Positions 40,090 to 49,092 of a stretch of DNA of 64,000 nt are shown piece by piece. Made by a program: the position numbers and the translations under genes. The first letter of the stretch is position 1. Every line of letters starts with the position of its first letter. Origin of the DNA: Flexivirga endophytica. Its GTDB lineage: Bacteria > Actinomycetota > Actinomycetes > Actinomycetales > Dermatophilaceae. The stretch spans positions 1 through 64,000 of the forward strand of contig NZ_BMHI01000005.1 in assembly GCF_014640635.1 (NCBI RefSeq). The letters run 5' to 3'. The notes beneath the pieces were generated by a model that was not told the DNA's origin, did not search any database, and saw only the letters and a program-made list of their open reading frames with translations.

Positions 40090-41284
40090 CGGACGCAGGC
40101 CACGGGTCCTGCTGGTCAACCACACGGCCCGGCTCGGCGGCAACGAGCTCGGCGTTGCCCGCCTCATCCCACTGCTGGCCGACGAATTCGACGTGCAGGC
40201 CTTGCTTTTCGAAGACGGCGACCTAGGCCGAGTGTTGCGTGAGCAAGGCGTCGAGGTGCACGTCCGTCCGATGCGATCGGACATCGTGCGGATCGATCGT
40301 CATTCAGCGGCGGGCATGCGCGCCGCTGCTCGGGTCGGGCCGGCGACGGCGTCATACGCAGCGAGATTGCTGCCGTGGTTGCGCAACCAACACGTCGACC
40401 TGCTGTGGGCGAACACCTTCAAGGCGATGGCGATCGCCACCCCGGCGGCGAAGCTGCTGAGGATCCCGGCGCTGTGGCACCTGCACGATCGGGTGGCTGC
40501 GGAATACCTCCCGAGGCGCATCGTCGGCCCGATGCGCGCGGCGTTCCGGCACGTGCCGGCCGCGGTCGTCGCGAACTCACGGGCCACCGCTGATACGGCA
40601 GGTTGCGGATCGGCGCCGACGGTCGTCTATCCGGGACTCGTGCCGGAGAAGATCCGTGTGCGATCCGAGCTGCCTGATGGCCCGCCGGTGATCGGCATGA
40701 TCGGCCGTATCAGTCCGACCAAGGGACAGCTGGTGCTGATCCGCGCGCTGCCGGACGTCTTGCGCCGGCATCCGACGGCTCGCGTACGGATCGTCGGTGG
40801 TGCGCTCTTCGGGGAGAAGTCGTACGAGGCCGAGGCGCGCGCCGAGGCTGAACGCCTCGGAGTCGATCACGCCATCACCTGGGTCGGCCACCAGCCGGAC
40901 ACCCGCGCTGAGCTGGACCTGCTGACGGTTGCGGTGCACGCGGCGACCGTGCCCGAACCCTTCGGTCAGGTCATCACCGAGGCCATGGCCCGATGCGTGC
41001 CGATCGTGGCGACCCGCGGCGGAGGAGCGACCGAAATTGTTGAGCCATCGCCAGATTCACGTCGAGGGCAACTCGTTGAACCTGGCGGCGTAGCGGAGCT
41101 GCGCGACGCGTTGTTGCGCGTTCTCAGGGACCCTATGGCCGCACAGCGCTTGGCCACTCGCGTCCAGCCTGAGGTGGTCGATACCTATTCGATCGCTCGG
41201 TCCGCCGAGAGCATGCGCCTCGTATGGCGGGCGATCTCCTGTTCCGCGAGGCCGCCGCGCATCTGCCGGCCCATCGGAAGATAG
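40082..41284 (+). CDS. Glycosyltransferase, GT4 family
   Basis: A 400-residue GT4 enzyme starting at GTG 40082, inside the end of the preceding gene. VLLVNHTARLGGNELGVARL is the acceptor loop, VIGMIGRISPTKGQLVLIRA the donor-domain start, and EPFGQVITEAMARCVPIVAT the donor-binding motif. A TAG stop lies at 41282. The C-terminal ~25 residues are basic. Confidence 0.9.
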   Translation: MVDGRRPRVLLVNHTARLGGNELGVARLIPLLADEFDVQALLFEDGDLGRVLREQGVEVHVRPMRSDIVRIDRHSAAGMRAAARVGPATASYAARLLPWLRNQHVDLLWANTFKAMAIATPAAKLLRIPALWHLHDRVAAEYLPRRIVGPMRAAFRHVPAAVVANSRATADTAGCGSAPTVVYPGLVPEKIRVRSELPDGPPVIGMIGRISPTKGQLVLIRALPDVLRRHPTARVRIVGGALFGEKSYEAEARAEAERLGVDHAITWVGHQPDTRAELDLLTVAVHAATVPEPFGQVITEAMARCVPIVATRGGGATEIVEPSPDSRRGQLVEPGGVAELRDALLRVLRDPMAAQRLATRVQPEVVDTYSIARSAESMRLVWRAISCSARPPRICRPIGR

Positions 41285-41291
41285 GAGAGCG

Positions 41292-42281
41292 TTGAAAATC
41301 TTACTAATTGCCATCGGATACCGGGGATATGCAGATTCATACGTGCGTTCCCTAACGCAGAGCGGCCATCGAGTTCACGTCTACGTTGGGCTCAATCAGT
41401 ATGATGCTGTGACGCGTCTCAGAAGGGTCGTGCATGTTCGAATACCGAATATTGCTGGCGCGAGACGCCATTACATGTGGTCTGAACAAGTTGCCCTACG
41501 AAAGTGGATCGGGCGACAGAAAGACAGCTTCGATCTCGGGTTGTTCGTAAATTCACACAGTATTGTAAATGACGAAATACTCGATGCCGTACGCGAAAAA
41601 TGTAGGATGGTTGGGCTCCGGATGCTGGACGAAATTGAGACATTGCCAACCTCGGGGTTGTCCTTTGGGGCATTCGACTGCGTGGCAACGTTCAATGCGA
41701 GACAGGTCGCAGCGCTCGGCCGCCTAGTCGGATCGGATGTCGCATACGTGCCGCAGGGGTATGCGCCGATTCGCGTTTCGGAGAGTCCGAATTGGTCTGA
41801 TTGCCCTCTCATCCTTGGTGCTGCATATCCGAGTCGACGGGGCGCCGCGTCTGCCCTCGGGAAAGCCGGACTGAGCGTTGAACTCGTGGGCCGCACGTGG
41901 CCGCAATGGACAGAGCCTTCGTCGAACGTTCGCTTGCGCGGCGATGTCTCTCTGCCGGAGTCCGTCGCGATCTCGGCTCGCGGCCGGATCTGTGTCAACG
42001 GTCATCGAAGCGGGAATTCAGGAGTTAGTCCACGTGTCTTTGAAATTGGCGGAGCGGGGGGATTGATAGTCACCGATAACGAGAGGGCATCGGACTTTTT
42101 TGAGCCAGGGGAGGAGATGCTGCTCTGGTCGGACGCGGAGGAACTCGTGGCGCACGTCTGCCGCTCTATTCACGAACCTGAGAGGGCGAAAGCGATTGCC
42201 AAAAAAGGGCACGCGCGAGTTATTGCGGAACATTCATTGGATCGGCGCTTCGGGGATTTGTTTAAGGCGTGGGGTCTCTAG
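41292..42281 (+). CDS. CgeB-like glycosyltransferase (Glyco_trans_1_2 type), probably acquired
   Basis: The 329-residue product starts at TTG 41292 with AGGAGAG immediately upstream. GVSPRVFEIGGAGGLIVTDN and FEPGEEMLLWSDAEELVAHV are the marks of CgeB-type transferases. The DNA differs clearly from its neighbours: lower GC and frequent AAA, ATT, AAT and even TTA/CTA codons (the protein begins KILLIAIGY with TTA CTA), so recent transfer is likely. The gap after it, 42282-42401, is also A+T-rich and holds nothing recognisable. Confidence 0.82.
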   Translation: MKILLIAIGYRGYADSYVRSLTQSGHRVHVYVGLNQYDAVTRLRRVVHVRIPNIAGARRHYMWSEQVALRKWIGRQKDSFDLGLFVNSHSIVNDEILDAVREKCRMVGLRMLDEIETLPTSGLSFGAFDCVATFNARQVAALGRLVGSDVAYVPQGYAPIRVSESPNWSDCPLILGAAYPSRRGAASALGKAGLSVELVGRTWPQWTEPSSNVRLRGDVSLPESVAISARGRICVNGHRSGNSGVSPRVFEIGGAGGLIVTDNERASDFFEPGEEMLLWSDAEELVAHVCRSIHEPERAKAIAKKGHARVIAEHSLDRRFGDLFKAWGL

Positions 42282-42401
42282 TTTGACGGATAACCGGTGA
42301 ATATCTCGCCAGGAGCGGCCGCCATATGGTGAACGATGCGAAGGTCGCATTTGAGGTATTTTGCGGCTGTTCATCCTCATTCAATGACTGAGTCATCGTC
42401 T

Positions 42402-43373
42402 TTATTCAAGGTCGTGGTTTGGTGGCAGTGCGTTGCGGAGGTTGAACCAGAATTTCTCGAGAGAATTCGTTTCAGCGACGTAGCGACGTGCGGCACGGCC
42501 CAGGGACCGCCGCAACTCTTCATCCACGGACAGTTCTCGCAGCGCCTCCGAGAGGGCTGCCGAATCATCTGGCGGGACTACTAAACCAGTCACGCGATCT
42601 GTGATGTAGTCGCGGGTGCCGTTGGCGGAAGTGGCGACCACAGGTTTGCCGGCCGCCATTGCATCGAGCAGCACGAGCGGCCCGGACGGAAGCTCGGTGT
42701 CACGCATGATTACTGCGACGATCTTCGCGCCGCGGCAGAGCGCTCTACCGTCTTCGGGGCTCGGCATTGTCGGCCGCACGCGGATCCGATCCAGAAGGTT
42801 GGTCGGGATATCGAGAGAGCGTCCTGGCGCTAGGATCGCCGGCACCGGCACCGTTTCGAGGGCACGTACGAGCGTCGGCCAGTCTCGATGTGCCCAACCC
42901 GCTGAATAGACGTAATCACCCTCGTCGGGACTCTCCGGGAGCACTTCGGGAAGCACTGGCCACGGGATGAATCGTGTCCGATCCAGCGGCACTTGGAACC
43001 GGCGCTGCAACATCGCGGCGTCACCACTACGGATGATCAAGAACCGATCGATAAGTCGGAGCAACGGCCTGCGAATCAGCGTTGGTAGGTCTCGGCGCGG
43101 GGCGAGAAAATCGAAGACGAAGACCTTCGACCTCGGTGACACCATCTTGACGATGCCAGCGAGCACGGCTGCCTCGATCCCTATCGTGCACAGAACAACA
43201 GCATCGGATTGGCGCGCAGATCGTGCGAGTCGCAGGGCGTCCGGCAGGATCCGAAGCCGTGATCGAGACCGCGACATGCCCCACGTCATTGATCGCTTCA
43301 CGATCTGTCCGTCGAAATCGCTTGGTGGGTCACCGAATGGCCACGTCCACGAAACAGACAACACAGTCGCCAT
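42402..43373 (-). CDS. Glycosyltransferase, GT4-like
   Basis: A 323-residue GT-B protein starting at ATG 43373 (GTG 43376 is the alternative), overlapping the stop of the S10 peptidase gene. SGPLVLLDAMAAGKPVVATS is the donor-binding region and DYVYSAGWAHRDWPTLVRAL the start of the second Rossmann fold. The N-terminal half is unusually rich in Arg/Leu helices. It marks the right end of the polysaccharide locus. Confidence 0.82.
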   Translation of the reverse strand: MATVLSVSWTWPFGDPPSDFDGQIVKRSMTWGMSRSRSRLRILPDALRLARSARQSDAVVLCTIGIEAAVLAGIVKMVSPRSKVFVFDFLAPRRDLPTLIRRPLLRLIDRFLIIRSGDAAMLQRRFQVPLDRTRFIPWPVLPEVLPESPDEGDYVYSAGWAHRDWPTLVRALETVPVPAILAPGRSLDIPTNLLDRIRVRPTMPSPEDGRALCRGAKIVAVIMRDTELPSGPLVLLDAMAAGKPVVATSANGTRDYITDRVTGLVVPPDDSAALSEALRELSVDEELRRSLGRAARRYVAETNSLEKFWFNLRNALPPNHDLE

Positions 43374-44890
43374 CACGCCTGCTCCGCGGTCGACGATTCA
43401 CGTTGTGCGTGTCCGCTGTGCCGAAGCACGAACTCGGCCAGGTCCGCGCTCTGCTGCACGCGCGTGGGCTGGTGCACGTAGGTCATGTGGCCGGACTCGT
43501 AGAAGTGGTGCTCGAGGCGGGGGAGCAGGGCCGGCGCGAGGCGCGCGACGTCGTCCATCGCGCAGAAGTACGGCGTCGCGCCGTCGTAGTAGCCATATGC
43601 GAAATGCACTGAAAGATGAGGGTTTTGGCGCATCGCCCGGGCGAGGCGGTCGATCACGTAGACCGCGGAGTTCTCGAATTCCTTGAAGCTCCAGTCTCGC
43701 CCGACGTCCTCGCTGATTGCGTGGAAGACCTGCTCGCTGGTCACGCCCAGTTCAGCGCCGAGATAGTGCTGGAAGGTCGCCGAATACGGTCCGGTGATGG
43801 CGTCCATCGCTGGGTCGGCGTCCATGTTCTCGGCGATCCGGCTCGCGGCCAGGCCGGTGAAGCGGGAGTCGAGACGACCCACCGTCATACCTCGCTCGCG
43901 CAACAACTCGCCGAAGAAGCGCCAGTGTTCGATCCGCAGGTCCGCCCGGTCGACGTAGTCCTCGCTCAAGCCGGTCAGCCCCGCCAGGCGGGTGACCGCT
44001 TCGGCTCGTTCGGCGTCGGTGAGCCGGTTGCCGCGCGACAACGCCCAGGGGTAGTCACGCGCGGCATACTCCTCGGCTTCGTCGAGCACCTCGCGCAGCG
44101 GCCGGTCGCCGTGTTGGCCGTGGAAATGAGCGGTCGCCGCGTAGAACGGCAGGTAGAGCGCATGGGCCCGGTCGTTGCCGTGCTCGAAGTTGGCCGTGCC
44201 GAAGTCGAGCACGCTGCTGATCATCATGAGGCCGTTGAGATACATCCCCAGCTTCTCCTGCAGGTGCTGCGCCATTGCGGCCGCGCGGGTCGTGCCGTAG
44301 GACTCGCCGGCGACGAATTTCGGTGACAGCCAACGGTTCTCACGGGTCACCCAGGTGCGGATCACCTCGCCGACCGACTCGATGTCCGCAGTGAATCCAT
44401 GGAAGTCCTTCGGTTTGCCGCCACTCACCACTCGCGACAGTCCGGTCGAGACCGGGTCGATGAAGACCAGGTCGCTCGTGGCGAGCAACGTCTCCGGGTT
44501 GTCCACCAGGTCGTATGGCGGCGGCAGCAGATCTCCGGCATCGCCCATCTCCACCCGGCGTGGGCCGAGCAGCCCCATGTGCAACCACAGGCTCGAGCTG
44601 CCCGGGCCACCGTTGAACGCGAACGTCACCGGACGCTCCCGCGGATCCGCGTCGTCGAGGGTGTATGCCGTGACGGCGACCTCCGCCACCGGTTTGCGGC
44701 CGCGCCACACGTCGTCCTTCAACTCGTCGGCACGCAGCACAACGGTGCCGGACTCGCTCGTGTAACGGATCGGACCGGTCGCCGTGGTCAACGTGTGGGA
44801 CCGGCGCACCAAGGTGTCGCTCGGATCGGGCGCCGACTCGGGTGCGGTCTCGGGGCCGGTGGACGTCGGTGTTGTCGGCTCATCGTTCAC
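43373..44890 (-). CDS. Peptidase S10 family (serine carboxypeptidase-like)
   Basis: A 505-residue alpha/beta-hydrolase peptidase. FAFNGGPGSSSLWLHMGLLG forms the oxyanion region, FVAGESYGTTRAAAM holds the nucleophile Ser, YGYYDGATPYF the Asp and FYESGHMTYVH the His. No convincing signal peptide is visible, so it may be cytosolic. GTG 44890 is chosen because upstream residues do not fit the family. It appears unrelated to the polysaccharide genes except by the 1-3 bp overlap downstream. Confidence 0.92.
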   Translation of the reverse strand: MNDEPTTPTSTGPETAPESAPDPSDTLVRRSHTLTTATGPIRYTSESGTVVLRADELKDDVWRGRKPVAEVAVTAYTLDDADPRERPVTFAFNGGPGSSSLWLHMGLLGPRRVEMGDAGDLLPPPYDLVDNPETLLATSDLVFIDPVSTGLSRVVSGGKPKDFHGFTADIESVGEVIRTWVTRENRWLSPKFVAGESYGTTRAAAMAQHLQEKLGMYLNGLMMISSVLDFGTANFEHGNDRAHALYLPFYAATAHFHGQHGDRPLREVLDEAEEYAARDYPWALSRGNRLTDAERAEAVTRLAGLTGLSEDYVDRADLRIEHWRFFGELLRERGMTVGRLDSRFTGLAASRIAENMDADPAMDAITGPYSATFQHYLGAELGVTSEQVFHAISEDVGRDWSFKEFENSAVYVIDRLARAMRQNPHLSVHFAYGYYDGATPYFCAMDDVARLAPALLPRLEHHFYESGHMTYVHQPTRVQQSADLAEFVLRHSGHAQRESSTAEQA

Positions 44891-44980
44891 CAGCCTGATG
44901 TTAACCAGCCACTGCAAGAACTGGTCGGCACGGTTGACTCGCTCATATCATCGTGGTCCGGGGAGAGAACGAGGCATGGT

Positions 44981-46471
44981 ATGCGCTCTGGTGCACTGGC
45001 CCGACGGTCATGGTTGCGACTGATTGCGGTGCTGCCTGCCGCAGCCATGGTCGTCGCGTTACCCATGGCACCCGCGCAGGCAACAGGGTCATCGGGGCCC
45101 CCGGGCGCCAGCAGCTGCGTTCCGGGCCAGACCGGGTGGCGTGCTCCGGCGCAGCAGCGCTACATCATCACCTCACCCTTCGGGGATCGTGACAACCCGA
45201 TCTCGCACCGCTACCAGCTGCACGCGGGCGTCGATCTCGCTATGCAACCGGGTCCCGGACCCGTCGTCGCCGCCAACGCCGGCACCGTGCTGCGCGCCGG
45301 ACCCTACGGCGGTCTGGGCAACGAGGTCACGCTGCAGCACGCCGCCGGCATACAGACCCTCTACGGGCACATGGCCCACATCGCCGACAACATCAAACCC
45401 GGCACCAAGGTCTATGCGGGTCAGGTGCTCGGGCAGGAAGGGTCCACGGGTGCGAGCACCGGACCACACCTGCACTTCGAGGTCCACCAGGACGGGAAGC
45501 CGATCAACCCCGTGCCGTTCATGGCCCAGCGGGGTGCACCGCTGACCGGTGCCGCGCCGAAGGCGATGGTGGCCAATGTCGCTCTGCCATCAGCGGATTC
45601 ACCGCGGAAAAACAGCATCAACCAGTCCGCGTTGTCCGTGCCGGACAGCCTGATGAACCTCTATCTGCGGGCCGGTCAGAAGTATGAGGTGCCCTGGCCT
45701 CTGCTCGCCGGGGTCGGTATGGAGGAGACCGCGCACGGACGCAACAACCACACCTCGTCGGCAGGCGCGGTCGGGGTGATGCAGTTCATGCCGGGCACCT
45801 TCGCGCGCTACGGCGTCGACGGAAACGGCGATGGACGTGTCGACATACGCAACGACGCCGACAGCGTCTACTCGGCCGCCAACGCACTGCGCGCGTGGGG
45901 AGCGACCGAGGGCGCCGCGGGGGTCCGGCAGGCGCTGTTCAGCTACAACCACGCGCAGTGGTACGTCAACGACGTGCTCCACTACGCGGGTGCGTATGCC
46001 GAAGGGTCGGGCGGCATCGCGTGCGCGGACGCGCCCCAGCCGGCCGGCACGGCGCAGGCCGCCGGTGCCGTGCGCTGGGCCGACAGCAAGGTCGGCCACA
46101 AGTTCCGCTTCGGCGCCGACGGGCCGGACGCCTGGGACAGTTCGTCGTTCGTGCAGGCGGCATACGCACAGGTCGGGGTCCGGCTGCCGCGGACCGCCCA
46201 GGAGCAACGCGCGTGGTTGGCCTCCGGACACGGCACACGGGTCCGGCCCGGTGACGCACGGCCCGGTGACCTGATCTTCGAGGACAGTTATCTCGGTCCG
46301 AACCACATCGGCTTCGTGATGCTCGTGACCGACCCGCAGTCGCAGCGTGGCGTCGCGGCACGCAACCCGCAACTGCAGGTGACACACCTGAGCTATGCCG
46401 ATGCCCAGCACAGCAAGCACATCTTCGAGGTATGGCGATTGACGCAGCCTCCGGTGGGATCCGGCCACTGA
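44981..46471 (+). CDS. Secreted cell-wall hydrolase: M23 peptidase, SLT-type and degenerate NlpC/P60 domains
   Basis: A 496-residue exported protein. Residues 1-37 are a signal peptide (RRSWLRL...AAAMVVALPMAPAQA). Next is an M23/LytM endopeptidase domain with its metal ligands in HAGVDLA (His 81, Asp 85) and GPHLHFEV. From about 220 a lysozyme-like transglycosylase domain has the Glu in GVGMEETAHG and SAGAVGVMQFMPGTFARYG. The C-terminal NlpC/P60-like domain reads AWDSSSFVQAAY, where the catalytic Cys of DCSG is replaced by Ser 387; His 442 remains. It should cut peptidoglycan stems and glycans, with the last domain probably binding only. Confidence 0.92.
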   Translation: MRSGALARRSWLRLIAVLPAAAMVVALPMAPAQATGSSGPPGASSCVPGQTGWRAPAQQRYIITSPFGDRDNPISHRYQLHAGVDLAMQPGPGPVVAANAGTVLRAGPYGGLGNEVTLQHAAGIQTLYGHMAHIADNIKPGTKVYAGQVLGQEGSTGASTGPHLHFEVHQDGKPINPVPFMAQRGAPLTGAAPKAMVANVALPSADSPRKNSINQSALSVPDSLMNLYLRAGQKYEVPWPLLAGVGMEETAHGRNNHTSSAGAVGVMQFMPGTFARYGVDGNGDGRVDIRNDADSVYSAANALRAWGATEGAAGVRQALFSYNHAQWYVNDVLHYAGAYAEGSGGIACADAPQPAGTAQAAGAVRWADSKVGHKFRFGADGPDAWDSSSFVQAAYAQVGVRLPRTAQEQRAWLASGHGTRVRPGDARPGDLIFEDSYLGPNHIGFVMLVTDPQSQRGVAARNPQLQVTHLSYADAQHSKHIFEVWRLTQPPVGSGH

Positions 46472-46506
46472 CGAAGCAGCAGCACCACGCCGTATGGCGC
46501 TGAGGC

Positions 46507-47301
46507 TCAGCTCGAGGCCGAGGGTGCGTCGTCCCGCGCGGCGATGATCAGGTTGACGCGCTGCTTGCTGATCTCCCGCCGGGCCGGCTCGTCGAGCTCG
46601 GCGTCCGTGACCAAGGTGTCGATCTTGTCCAGCGTTGCGATCGTCGACAGCCCGATGGTGCCCCACTTGCTGTGGTCGGCCACCACCACGACGTGCTTCG
46701 CCGAGCGGATCAGCGCGCGATTGGTCTGTGCTTCCTGCAGATTGGGCGTCGTCAGGCCGGCATCGATGTCGATACCGTGCACCCCGAGGATGAGAGTGTC
46801 GACGTGCACGGTCGCGAGCATCTCGTTGGCGACCGGACCGACGAGCGCGTCCGACGGAGTCCGGACGCCCCCGGTCAACACCACCAGCCGGTCCTTGTCC
46901 TCGGGGTCGAAGAGGAGCTCGGCGACGGGCGGCGAGTTGGTCACGACCGTCAGGCGTTTGATGTGGCGCAGTTCCTGGGCGACGGCATACGCGGTGGTCC
47001 CGGCCGACACAGCGACCGACGACCCGGGCGAGATCAACTCCGCAGTGGTGCGGGCGATCTCGGACTTCTGCTGCGGGTGCATCTCGGACTTGGCGGTGAA
47101 GCCCGGCTCGTCCGCACTGCGATCGGCGCGCGTGGCACCGCCGTGGACCTTGCGCACGAGGCCCTTGCCGGCCAGTGTCTCGATGTCGCGCCGGATGGTC
47201 ATGTCGCTGACGTTCAGCTCGGCGACGAGCTCGGACACCCGGATCCCGCCGTGCTCCTCCACGGCTCGCGCGATCAGCTCCTGCCGTTGACGCGCGAGCA
47301 T
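46507..47301 (-). CDS. DeoR-family transcriptional regulator
   Basis: A 264-residue regulator. The N-terminal DeoR helix-turn-helix (ELVAELNVSDMTIRRDIETL) is followed by VRKVHGGA and a C-terminal sugar-phosphate sensing domain with SAGTTAYAVAQEL and VTNSPPVAELL. ATG 47301 has GGAGGG upstream. No sugar kinase or transporter lies beside it, so its targets are probably elsewhere, apart from likely autoregulation through the phased repeats at 47326-47355. Confidence 0.93.
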   Translation of the reverse strand: MLARQRQELIARAVEEHGGIRVSELVAELNVSDMTIRRDIETLAGKGLVRKVHGGATRADRSADEPGFTAKSEMHPQQKSEIARTTAELISPGSSVAVSAGTTAYAVAQELRHIKRLTVVTNSPPVAELLFDPEDKDRLVVLTGGVRTPSDALVGPVANEMLATVHVDTLILGVHGIDIDAGLTTPNLQEAQTNRALIRSAKHVVVVADHSKWGTIGLSTIATLDKIDTLVTDAELDEPARREISKQRVNLIIAARDDAPSASS

Positions 47302-47325
47302 GGTGGCCCTCCTTCGATGCACCGG

Positions 47326-47355
47326 GTTTCCAAACGATACTAAACACGTTCAAAC
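47326..47355. promoter_or_regulatory. Three 10-bp phased repeats upstream of the DeoR-type gene
   Basis: On the plus strand, consecutive decamers end CAAAC, TAAAC (offset by GATAC/ACGTT) and CAAAC, giving CAAAC/TAAAC/CAAAC at 47331, 47341 and 47351. In the transcription direction these read as three GTTTG/GTTTA words one helical turn apart, 25-54 bp before the start codon. DeoR-type operators are often such T-rich direct repeats; autoregulation is inferred. Confidence 0.4.
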
Positions 47356-47466
47356 AAAGCGCCTTCTGTGCAGTCGGAGGTGGGCGACGGCTGAATCGTT
47401 CGTGTCGGAGTGAGAGACTGGCCCGCGATCCGGTTCGAGTGCACAGAAAGAGAGCACGTACCTTCC

Positions 47467-48531
47467 ATGAGCGAAACGTCGCCCAGCAGCGGGCCCAGCA
47501 GTCGTGCTTCACGGATGACGCCACGGATCCTGTCCGGTATGCAGCCCACGCACGACTCGCTGCATCTGGGCAATTACCTTGGCGCACAGGTCAACTGGGT
47601 CCGCATGCAGCGAGACTTCGACGCGTTCTTCTGCGTCGTCGACCAGCACGCGCTGACCGTCAACCCCGAGCCCGAGCAGCTGCGACAGCGCACCCGGGTG
47701 ACGGCGGCGCAGTACCTCGCCGGAGGCATCGACCCCGAGGTCTCGACGGTCTTCGTGCAGTCCCAGGTCCCCGAGCACTCCCAGCTCGCATGGGTGCTCA
47801 ACTGCATCACCGGGTATGGCGAGGCCGCTCGGATGACGCAGTTCAAGGACAAGTCGTCCAAGCGCGGCACCGAAGGCACCAACGTCGGCCTGTTCACCTA
47901 TCCGATGCTGATGGCGGCCGACATCCTGCTCTACGAGGCGACGTCGGTGCCGGTGGGCGAGGACCAGCGCCAGCACCTGGAGTTGACCCGTGACCTCGCG
48001 CAGCGCTTCAACGCCCGCTACGGCGACACGTTCGTCATACCCGACGGCCACATCCCCGAGGGCACGGCGAAGATCATGTCGCTGCAGGAGCCGACGGCGA
48101 AGATGAGCAAGTCGGCGGACAATCAGAACGGCAACCTGATGATGCTCGACGAGGTGAAGGCCAACACCAAGAAGATCAAGTCGGCGGTCACCGACACCGA
48201 CAACGAGGTCCGCTACGACATCGAGGCCAAGCCCGGCATCGCCAACCTGCTGCGCATCCACTCCGCACTGTCCAACGACTCGATCGAGGCACTGGTCGAG
48301 CGTTATGCGGGGGAGAACAAGTACGGCGCCCTCAAGACCGACGTCGCCGCTCTCGTCGCCGACGTGCAGGCGCCGTTCAAGGCTCGGGTCGAGGAGCTGC
48401 TCGCCGACCCCGCCGAGCTGGACCGCATCCTGGCCAAGGGTGCTGAACGTGCTCGCTCCGTCGCCAGCGTCGTGCTCGAAAGGGCCTATGCCGCAGTCGG
48501 ATTCATCCCGCTGGCGGACACCGCCCGATGA
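47467..48531 (+). CDS. trpS: Tryptophanyl-tRNA synthetase
   Basis: A 354-residue class I synthetase that charges tRNA-Trp. The HIGH-type motif is [11 protein letters not shown], the KMSKS motif is [11 protein letters not shown], and [20 protein letters not shown] is the typical Trp pocket region. ATG 47467 is used; the open frame further upstream has no family match and about 15 N-terminal residues here are already extra. The stop overlaps the next gene (ATGA). Confidence 0.97.
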   Translation: MSETSPSSGPSSRASRMTPRILSGMQPTHDSLHLGNYLGAQVNWVRMQRDFDAFFCVVDQHALTVNPEPEQLRQRTRVTAAQYLAGGIDPEVSTVFVQSQVPEHSQLAWVLNCITGYGEAARMTQFKDKSSKRGTEGTNVGLFTYPMLMAADILLYEATSVPVGEDQRQHLELTRDLAQRFNARYGDTFVIPDGHIPEGTAKIMSLQEPTAKMSKSADNQNGNLMMLDEVKANTKKIKSAVTDTDNEVRYDIEAKPGIANLLRIHSALSNDSIEALVERYAGENKYGALKTDVAALVADVQAPFKARVEELLADPAELDRILAKGAERARSVASVVLERAYAAVGFIPLADTAR

Positions 48532-49043
48532 AGACGATCGGCGTTTCCATTCCGATCCCGCAGCCCTACGCGGACGAGTTACAGGATGCACGCGAGCAGG
48601 CCGACGACCCGTTGGCCCATGCCGTGCCGCCGCACGTCACGCTCATGCCGCCGACTCCCGTCGAGCCGGCCGCCGAGGACGCGTTGCGTTCCCACCTGGC
48701 GGCCGTCGCGGAGTCGGTCGCGCCCTTCCGTATGACGCTGCGCGGCACCGGCACCTTCCGGCCGATCTCACCGGTGGTGTTCGTGGCGGTCGCCGAAGGC
48801 ATCGCAAGTTGCGAGCAGCTCGAGCTCGCCGTGCGCTCCGGCCCGGTCGAGCGCGAGCTGGCGTTTCCCTACCACCCGCACGTCACGATCGCCCACGGCG
48901 TCCCCGAGGCGGCGCTGGACGACGCGTTCGCCGCACTGTCGTCATACGAGCGCAGTTTCGAGGTTGCGGGCTTCGATCTCTACGAGCACGGAGCCGATCA
49001 GGTATGGCGCTCCGTGTCCACCTGGCCGCTCGCAAATGCTTAG
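48528..49043 (+). CDS. 2H phosphoesterase / 2'-5' RNA ligase family protein
   Basis: A 171-residue protein with two H-x-T/S-x motifs, PPHVTLMPP and HPHVTIAHG, which define the 2H phosphoesterase fold. The substrate may be a cyclic phosphate RNA end or nucleotide, but activity cannot be assigned. It is translationally coupled to trpS, an arrangement seen in related actinobacteria. Length is normal for the family. Confidence 0.9.
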   Translation: MKTIGVSIPIPQPYADELQDAREQADDPLAHAVPPHVTLMPPTPVEPAAEDALRSHLAAVAESVAPFRMTLRGTGTFRPISPVVFVAVAEGIASCEQLELAVRSGPVERELAFPYHPHVTIAHGVPEAALDDAFAALSSYERSFEVAGFDLYEHGADQVWRSVSTWPLANA

Positions 49044-49058
49044 GTGAACCTTATTTCG
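49040..49058 (+). promoter_or_regulatory. Possible DtxR/IdeR-like half-site upstream of sdhC
   Basis: TTAGGTGAACCTTATTTCG, overlapping the TAG stop of the preceding gene, matches the left half of the IdeR/DtxR box (TTAGGTTAGGCTAACCTAA) well but the right half poorly. It lies 35-53 bp before sdhC. Iron control of succinate dehydrogenase is known in some actinobacteria, usually indirect. I rate this as suggestive only. Confidence 0.25.
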
Positions 49059-49092
49059 ATGTCAAGGTACTTTGCGGCGTAACCTGAAGCCC

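Noticed and set aside
47302-47466. T-box leader before trpS
   Set aside because: No T-box bulge sequence or terminator/antiterminator pair could be seen, and the gap is shared with the divergent DeoR-type promoter.
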